Below are positions 58,564 to 64,000 of a stretch of 64,000 nucleotides of DNA, in pieces; position 1 is the first letter of the stretch, and every line of letters begins with the position of its first letter. Both the position numbers and the translations under genes were made by a program. Below the pieces are notes generated by a model. The model had not been told where the DNA came from. It saw only the letters and a list, made by a program, of their open reading frames with translations, and searched no databases. Where the stretch lies: assembly GCA_965223045.1 (NCBI GenBank), contig CBDCVN010000013.1, positions 1,178,001 through 1,242,000 on the forward strand. The letters run 5' to 3'. This stretch comes from CBDCVN01 sp965223045 (GTDB taxonomy: Bacteria > Deinococcota > Deinococci > Deinococcales > Trueperaceae).

Positions 58564-60582
58564 TTAGGTAAGTTTGATGTGCCTTAAGAGCATGGCATTA
58601 ATAGCAACAATTATTGTGGATAGGCTCATAAAAAGTGCTCCTACAGCTGGAGCTAAATAGAAACCAATACCTGCTAAAATACCAGCAGCTAAAGGTAAGG
58701 CAAAACTGTTATAACCAGTTGCCCAAAAGAGGTTTTGTAGCATCTTGCGATATGTTGCTTTAGATAGTTTAAGAGCTACCAGAACATCTTTGGGATCATC
58801 CTCTACTAAGACAAGATCGGCTGATTCAATAGCAACATTAGTACCAACACCAATAGCAACCCCTAGCTCAGCCTCTAAGAGAGCAGGTGCATCATTAATA
58901 CCATCACCAACAAAAGCAACCTTGGTAGCTGATTTTAGTTCCTTGATTTTTTCTGATTTTCCTTCTGGTAAAACTCGAGCATAATAACGTACTAAACCTA
59001 AGTCCTCAGCCACAGCTTTTGCTACTGCTTCAGCGTCACCTGTAATCATGACTGGTTCAACACCAATGGATTGCAGACCTTTTATTGTTTCCTTAGCGCT
59101 TTGACGCACTTTGTCTGCTAAGGCAAACAATGCAATGACCTTTTCATCATCCATAAGCACAATAACGCTTTCTCCCCTTGCTTCAGCTTCTTGCAAACCT
59201 TGACTAAGTTCACTAGCAAAATCAAGCTTTAATTCCTCTGCCCACTCAGGGCGACCCATACGATAAGAGTTACCTTCAATTTCTGCTGATACACCTTTAC
59301 CTGCTACAACATCAAACTGTAACACGGTAGGAGGAGCAATGTTTTGTTTTTTAGCTGCTTCCATAATGGCTTTAGCTAATGGATGTTCTGAGCGTTGCTC
59401 GAGCCCAGCTGCTAACCGCAACGCATCAAATTTAGGTATCAAACTATACATTTGACGTACCCCAAAAGCTCCTTCTGTAAGGGTTCCTGTTTTATCAAAA
59501 GCAACAATACCAATATCTTTAGCTCTTTCAAAAGCTTCACGGTTACGTACCAAGATGCCATTTTTAGCAGAGAGAGCTGTAGCATTGACTATAACCAAAG
59601 GAATTGCCAAACCAAGTGCATGTGGGCAAGCTATGATAAGCACTGTAACAGCTCGAGTAATCGCAAAAGGCACATTGCCTGAAATAATTACCCATATAAC
59701 AAAAGTAAGTAAACCTCCCGTTATAGCAATGTAGGTAAGCCATTTAGCTGCTCTATCTGCAAAGTTTTGAAACTGACTACGTGCTCCTTGTGCCTCAGCT
59801 ACTAGCCTTTGAATCTGGCTGAGTGTGGTGTCATCACCAATACGGGAAACTTCTATTGTCAGCGCACCATCACTATTAACTGCTCCTGCTACAACCTCAT
59901 CACCAACTGATTTAGTTACAGGTTTTGATTCTCCGGTTAGGAAAGCTTCGTTTATGCTCGAGCTACCCTCAACAACAAAACCATCAGCAGGTATTTGTTC
60001 ACCGGGGCGAACAAGAATCTTATCCTTAACTTGAAGTTCATCTACAGGGACATCCTTGACTTCATTATCTAGTAATTTGTGTGCTTCATGTGGTATAAGT
60101 GAAGCCAAATGGTCTAGAGCGTTACTAGCTTGCTGCACTGAACGCATTTCAAACCAATGCCCTAAAAGCATAATAACAATAAGCGTGGCAAGTTCCCAAT
60201 AGAAAGGTTTACCTTCAATAAGACCTAAAGAAATGACCAAACTATAAATATAAGCAACACTAATCGCTAGTGAGATTAAGGTCATCATGCCGGGTGATTT
60301 AGCTCTCAGCTCATGGATAGCACCTTTTATAAAAACCAAACCACCATAAAAAAAGAGGATTGTACCGAGAATAGGATTAATCCAAACCGAGCCAGTAAAG
60401 CTAATTGCTTTGTAGTTAAACCATGCTTGGAACTGCTCAGAAAAGTAAATGATGGGCAAGGTTAAAAGAAGACTCAACCAAAAGCGGTCACGGAACATTT
60501 CAGGGCTATGACCTGCATGTTTATCGTGCCCACTATGTTCATTACGAGAGTGGTTTGCGTAATTGTGTTGATGATGAACCAT
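58564..60582 (-). CDS. copB: P1B-type copper-exporting ATPase, CopB class
   Basis: The 672-aa product is a heavy-metal P-type ATPase. Instead of HMA domains it has a His-rich N-terminus ('MVHHQHNYANHSRNEHSGHD'), and its membrane motif is CPH ('LIIACPHALGLAIPLVIV'), the P1B-3/CopB signature. TGES ('AFLTGESKPVTKS'), the phosphorylated Asp ('VAFDKTGTLTEG') and GDGIND ('AFVGDGINDAPALLEA') are intact. CopB-class pumps export Cu(II) or Cu(I). It ends the minus-strand cluster after the CDF gene (15-bp gap). Confidence 0.92.
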   Translation of the reverse strand: MVHHQHNYANHSRNEHSGHDKHAGHSPEMFRDRFWLSLLLTLPIIYFSEQFQAWFNYKAISFTGSVWINPILGTILFFYGGLVFIKGAIHELRAKSPGMMTLISLAISVAYIYSLVISLGLIEGKPFYWELATLIVIMLLGHWFEMRSVQQASNALDHLASLIPHEAHKLLDNEVKDVPVDELQVKDKILVRPGEQIPADGFVVEGSSSINEAFLTGESKPVTKSVGDEVVAGAVNSDGALTIEVSRIGDDTTLSQIQRLVAEAQGARSQFQNFADRAAKWLTYIAITGGLLTFVIWVIISGNVPFAITRAVTVLIIACPHALGLAIPLVIVNATALSAKNGILVRNREAFERAKDIGIVAFDKTGTLTEGAFGVRQMYSLIPKFDALRLAAGLEQRSEHPLAKAIMEAAKKQNIAPPTVLQFDVVAGKGVSAEIEGNSYRMGRPEWAEELKLDFASELSQGLQEAEARGESVIVLMDDEKVIALFALADKVRQSAKETIKGLQSIGVEPVMITGDAEAVAKAVAEDLGLVRYYARVLPEGKSEKIKELKSATKVAFVGDGINDAPALLEAELGVAIGVGTNVAIESADLVLVEDDPKDVLVALKLSKATYRKMLQNLFWATGYNSFALPLAAGILAGIGFYLAPAVGALFMSLSTIIVAINAMLLRHIKLT

Positions 60583-60597
60583 TAAGAAACTCCTATT

Positions 60598-61545
60598 TCA
60601 AGAGAGGCTCAAACTTTGTTTCGCAGTTGTTAGAAGTGGTACTGAACATTGCTCGAGCGAGCACAAATGATCTGGGTCACCATGCTCAATCTGAATAGTG
60701 CTATGTTCAATGCCAAAATGATCGTGTAGATGTTGATTGATTGAGGCAAGAAACTCATCTGTGCTTCTTTCCAAGTCAGGGACTACTAAATGAACGCTTA
60801 AAGCGATTTCTGTAGTGCTAAGAGGCCAGATATGTAAATCATGTACATTATTAACCCCCTCAATTTCTTGTAAAAATTGACAAACAGCATCCAAGTCAAT
60901 ATTTTTTGGTACAGCGTCTAAAGACAACTTCAAAGACTCTTGCAAAAGCCCCCAAGTACTCCATAAAATCACCATTGCAATAATAAGACTAATAGTAGGG
61001 TCTAGCCAGAACCATTGTGTAGCAAGAATAATTGCCCCAGAAACTAGTACACCCAAGGTAACAGCAGCATCTGCCATCATATGCAAGAATGCGCCTCTGA
61101 TATTTAAGTCTTCTTGACCGCGTAAAAAGAGTAAGGCCGTTCCCAAATTAACAAAGATGCCAATGGTAGCTACCCAGAGAATCTCTATCCCCCCTACGGG
61201 TACTGGATTGTTAAAGCGTACCATAGCCTCTTTTACAATAATGCCAACTGCTAAGAGAAGTAATAAAGCATTAAGCAATGAGGCAAGAACAGACGAGCGC
61301 TTTAATCCATAAGTAAATCGCTTACTAGCAGGGCGACGACTCAGACTAAAACCTATCCAAGCAATGATCAAGCCAAAAACATCACTAAGGTTGTGTCCTG
61401 CATCTGCTAGAAGAGCTAAAGAGTTATTTAGAAAACCATAAATAGCTTCTAGAACTATATAAATAATATTTAGACTAATACCTATAGAAAAGGCCCTACC
61501 AAAGTTTTTTGGTGAATGATGGTGGTGACTATGTTTATGTGACAT
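60598..61545 (-). CDS. Cation diffusion facilitator (CzcD/ZitB-like)
   Basis: The 315-aa product is a CDF exporter, usually for Zn(II), Cd(II) or Co(II). A His-rich N-terminus ('SHKHSHHHHSPKNF') precedes six membrane helices. HxxxD-type zinc-site residues are visible in 'LALLADAGHNLSDVFGL' and 'GAFLHMMADAAVTLGVL'. The C-terminal cytoplasmic domain has 'INVHDLHIWPLSTTEIALSV'-like sequence (here 'NNVHDLHIWPLSTTEIALSV'). Its start overlaps the end of copA by 11 nt, so the two are coupled. Confidence 0.92.
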   Translation of the reverse strand: MSHKHSHHHHSPKNFGRAFSIGISLNIIYIVLEAIYGFLNNSLALLADAGHNLSDVFGLIIAWIGFSLSRRPASKRFTYGLKRSSVLASLLNALLLLLAVGIIVKEAMVRFNNPVPVGGIEILWVATIGIFVNLGTALLFLRGQEDLNIRGAFLHMMADAAVTLGVLVSGAIILATQWFWLDPTISLIIAMVILWSTWGLLQESLKLSLDAVPKNIDLDAVCQFLQEIEGVNNVHDLHIWPLSTTEIALSVHLVVPDLERSTDEFLASINQHLHDHFGIEHSTIQIEHGDPDHLCSLEQCSVPLLTTAKQSLSLS

Positions 61546-64000
61546 TGGTTCCTACAGCTATTGCTTTTACTATTTGTTTTTTTTCCATGTTTTGAGTCTC
61601 TAAAATTGCTTTAAAAGAATGTAATCTTAAAGCATTACTAAGTACAAAAATAGATGAAAAGCCCATTGCTGCTGCAGCAAATATAGGATTAAGCAAAATG
61701 CCAAAAGTCGAGTAAAGCGCGCCTGCTGCTACTGGAATAAGAATAATATTATAAATAAATGCCCAGAAAAGATTTTGTTTGATGTTGTTTAGTGTTGCTT
61801 TAGATAAACCTAAAGCATTAACAATGCCACGTAAGTCGCCAGACATAAGAATTACATCAGCACTTTCTATAGCAATATCTGTTCCTGTACCAATTGCTAG
61901 CCCTACATCAGAGTGCGCTAGTGCAGGTGCATCATTAATGCCATCGCCCACAAAAGCAACTTTACGATCACCAGTCTTAAGGTTTTCAATAGCAGCAACT
62001 TTGCCATCTGGCAAGACTTCTGCCTGAACTTCATCAATGCCTAGTTGATCAGCAATAGCCTTCGCAGTACGGGAATTATCACCTGTGAGCATAGCAACTT
62101 TAAGACCAAGGTTGTGGAGTTCTCTAATAGCCTCAACACTACTCTCTTTAAGAGGGTCTGAAACAGCAATCAACGCAGCAAGCTTACTATCAACAGCAAC
62201 AAATAAAGGCGTTTTAGCCTCTCTGGTAAGAGTACTCATTCTTAAGTCAAAATCATCTAAAGCAATTCCTAAGCTATTCATATAACGGTCTGCACCAATT
62301 TGAACAGTTTTTCCTTCAACAGCTGCACTAACACCAAAACCTGCAAGGGATTCAAAATTTTCTACTTTAGTTTTAGTCAAACCTCTATCATCAGCAGCTT
62401 TTACAATTGCCTCAGCAATAGGGTGCTCTGATAAGGCTTCAACACTTGCCATTAGCTGCAAAACCTCATCGGCATTAAAACCTGCAGTAACTTCACAATC
62501 GGTTAATTCAGGTTTTCCTTTAGTGATTGTACCTGTTTTATCTAGGGCAATCACATCAACATCTTGTAAGCTTTGCAATGCTTCACCTTTACGAAACAAA
62601 ATGCCCATTTCGGCAGCCTTGCCAGTCCCTACCATAATAGAGGTTGGGGTTGCTAGCCCCATAGCACAAGGACAAGCAATAATAAGGACAGCAACAGTAT
62701 TTACCAGTGCAAAGCTAAGGGCAGGTTGTGGACCAAATATCATCCACAAGGTAAAAGTAATAGCAGCAATAGCCATTACAATTGGCACAAAAACTTGTAC
62801 AACTTTATCTGCTAAAGCCTGAATAGGAACTTTAGAACCTTGAGCATCTTCCACCATTTTAATAATTTGTGCTAAGACAGTATCTGCACCAACCTTACTA
62901 GCGGTAAAGCGAAAGCTACCTGATTTATTAATTGTTCCCCCTACAACTTCATCACCAAAGTCTTTTTTAACAGGAATAGGCTCGCCAGTAATCATCGCTT
63001 CATTAACAAAAGAACTGCCTTCTGTAACATTGCCATCAACAGGAATTTTTTCACCCGGGCGTACAAGAACAATGTCTCCAAGTAAGACTTCTTCTACTGG
63101 TATTTCCTGCTCTATGTCATCACGAATAACCTTGGCTGTTTTTGCCTGTAAGCTCATAAGTTTTTTGATAGCCTCACTAGTACGTCCCTTAGCAATAGCT
63201 TCTAAATATTTACCTACTAAAATAAGAGTAATAATAGCAGCAGAAGCCTCGAAATAAACATGGGCTGTACCTTTAGGCAAAATTTGGGGAATGAAAGTAG
63301 CGATAACAGAATAGAAATAGGCAGCACTCGAGCCCAGCATAACAAGTGTATTCATATCTGGTGAGCCATGACGCAAACTGGCCCAACCGGGCTTATAGAA
63401 ACGTCTACCGGGAATAAATTGAACAATACTTGCTAACACAAAAGCTAAGTAGTGTAAATTCTGGCTTGGTATTATTTGCTCGAGCCCATGCCTTAAAACA
63501 GGAATAAACATAGGCAGCATAGTAAGAACAAGGAGTGGAATAGTTGCCGCAGCAGCTACAATTAAGTGCCTTCGTAAAGCAGAGAGTTCTTGTGCTCGAG
63601 CTTCACTTTCAGAATCACCTTGTCCATCAATTTTTTCTACAACATCGTAACCAGTATCACGAACACTACTTTTAAGATCAGCAAAGCCAAGCATATCAGG
63701 TAAGAAACGTACCTTGGTTTGCTCAGTGGCTAGGTTTACATTAGCTTCTATTACACCATCAAGCTTATTTAATTTGCGCTCAATACGAGAAGAGCAATTA
63801 GCACAAGTCATGCCACTTATTCCAAAACTCATTTCTTCAATTACAGGAGTGTAGCCTACTTTTTCTATAGTGGTAATAATGTCTTCAAGTGAAGCTTGTT
63901 GGGCATCAAAGTCAATACTTGCTTTTTCCGTGGCAAGGTTAACATTGGCTCTGACACCAGCAAGTTTATTTAATGTGCGCTCTACTCGAGCGGAGCAATT
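61535..64000 (-). CDS. copA: P1B-1 copper-exporting ATPase CopA (5' end beyond window)
   Basis: The frame runs off the right edge. The visible part has two HMA domains. The first is cut by the edge ('NCSARVERTLNKLAGVRANV'); the second has 'GISGMTCANCSSRIERKLNK' with CxxC. Then come eight membrane helices with CPC ('LIIACPCAMGLATPTSIMVG'), TGEP, 'VIALDKTGTITKG' and 'AFVGDGINDAPALAHSDVGL'. It exports Cu(I) to the periplasm. A Met at 63832 is inside the reading frame and is not the true start, since the upstream HMA is in phase. It leads the copA-CDF-copB cluster. Confidence 0.94.
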   Translation of the reverse strand, partial: NCSARVERTLNKLAGVRANVNLATEKASIDFDAQQASLEDIITTIEKVGYTPVIEEMSFGISGMTCANCSSRIERKLNKLDGVIEANVNLATEQTKVRFLPDMLGFADLKSSVRDTGYDVVEKIDGQGDSESEARAQELSALRRHLIVAAAATIPLLVLTMLPMFIPVLRHGLEQIIPSQNLHYLAFVLASIVQFIPGRRFYKPGWASLRHGSPDMNTLVMLGSSAAYFYSVIATFIPQILPKGTAHVYFEASAAIITLILVGKYLEAIAKGRTSEAIKKLMSLQAKTAKVIRDDIEQEIPVEEVLLGDIVLVRPGEKIPVDGNVTEGSSFVNEAMITGEPIPVKKDFGDEVVGGTINKSGSFRFTASKVGADTVLAQIIKMVEDAQGSKVPIQALADKVVQVFVPIVMAIAAITFTLWMIFGPQPALSFALVNTVAVLIIACPCAMGLATPTSIMVGTGKAAEMGILFRKGEALQSLQDVDVIALDKTGTITKGKPELTDCEVTAGFNADEVLQLMASVEALSEHPIAEAIVKAADDRGLTKTKVENFESLAGFGVSAAVEGKTVQIGADRYMNSLGIALDDFDLRMSTLTREAKTPLFVAVDSKLAALIAVSDPLKESSVEAIRELHNLGLKVAMLTGDNSRTAKAIADQLGIDEVQAEVLPDGKVAAIENLKTGDRKVAFVGDGINDAPALAHSDVGLAIGTGTDIAIESADVILMSGDLRGIVNALGLSKATLNNIKQNLFWAFIYNIILIPVAAGALYSTFGILLNPIFAAAAMGFSSIFVLSNALRLHSFKAILETQNMEKKQIVKAIAVGTNVT

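Larger units (their letters stand above)
151..63990. repeat. Dispersed over-represented palindrome CTCGAG (50 copies)
   Basis: I counted 50 CTCGAG hexamers, for example at 151, 860, 1608, 3321, 4907, 4924, 19275, 29735, 29945, 30092, 35747, 39911, 46300, 50000 (end), 59957 and 63985. At an estimated 37% G+C about 7-8 would be expected. All but two or three lie inside genes, often as CTC-GAG for Leu-Glu or as GCT-CGA-G for Ala-Arg. Gaps: 6809-18077, 19695-25168, 40394-44977, 51632-54614 and 54619-58250. Confidence 0.85.

Overview
The window is AT-rich bacterial chromosome with densely packed genes of mixed orientation. I saw no rRNA or tRNA gene. The best taxonomic clue is PriA (38858-41098): it keeps the family's zinc-binding cysteines but has lost Walker A, the DEEH box and the QVAGRAGR motif, as reported for the Deinococcus radiodurans PriA pseudohelicase. 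A low-G+C member of Deinococcota is therefore my leading guess (inference, moderate confidence). A second genome-wide trait is heavy over-representation of the palindrome CTCGAG: I counted 50 copies by eye. It is carried by the housekeeping genes and missing from the mobile or accessory stretches. A solitary N6-adenine methyltransferase resembling the M.XhoI/M.PaeR7I group, whose target is CTCGAG, lies at 4748-6484, directly downstream of the c-di-AMP genes.

Layout. 0-6.5 kb: a TPR protein, a small membrane protein, cdaA-cdaR and the methyltransferase. 6.5-17.3 kb: an accessory island with no CTCGAG after 6809. It holds an IS630 element, a truncated VapBC pair, two XisI genes with one xisH stub, a BrnT/BrnA pair, two orphan fragments of a WD40 gene tail, a large CHAT-nSTAND1-WD40 gene split by a 258-bp inverted-repeat element, and a complete IS5-family element. 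17.3-31.2 kb: a lipoprotein, a GntR regulator with a doubled FCD domain, and a branched-chain amino-acid ABC system. Its binding protein (livK, 19.1 kb) is separated from livH-livM-livGF (27.8-31.2 kb) by about 7.4 kb of accessory genes: a Cys/Gly-tailed membrane protein, a lipoprotein with seven PPC-like repeats, an HExxH-plus-FGE protein and HigBA. 31.4-38.8 kb: a small secreted peptide, ilvBN behind a textbook attenuator, groESL with a CIRCE element, pgeF and a degenerate GGDEF protein. 38.9-44.5 kb: priA, then IS debris, a 306-bp MITE and two secreted proteins, one a cytochrome c with a very acidic repeat. 44.6-50.6 kb: a Mn/Fe/Zn-type ABC transporter whose permeases carry winged-helix tails, a WD40 protein and a DtxR/MntR-type regulator. 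50.9-54.4 kb: a phosphoesterase, then a small island with a HEPN-like protein, a 2H phosphoesterase and a DUF1152 protein, two of them behind copies of one leader sequence. 54.8-58.0 kb: an EamA transporter split by an IS701-family element, gene fragments, and a second, apparently identical, inverted copy of the 306-bp MITE. 58.1-64.0 kb: a cytochrome c and a copper/cation export cluster (copB, CDF, copA, the last running off the window).

Links between genes. The livK region and ilvBN both serve branched-chain amino acids; one appears to be controlled by a GntR operator and the other by ribosome-mediated attenuation. The metal importer order (binding protein, ATPase, permease with DNA-binding tail, permease) matches chlamydial ytgABCD, where the permease tail is released as a repressor. 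The island around the CHAT-nSTAND1-WD40 gene looks like a worn conflict-system hotspot: toxin-antitoxin genes, truncated partners and repeated copies of one gene tail lie side by side. All counts and alignments here were made by reading, not by software.
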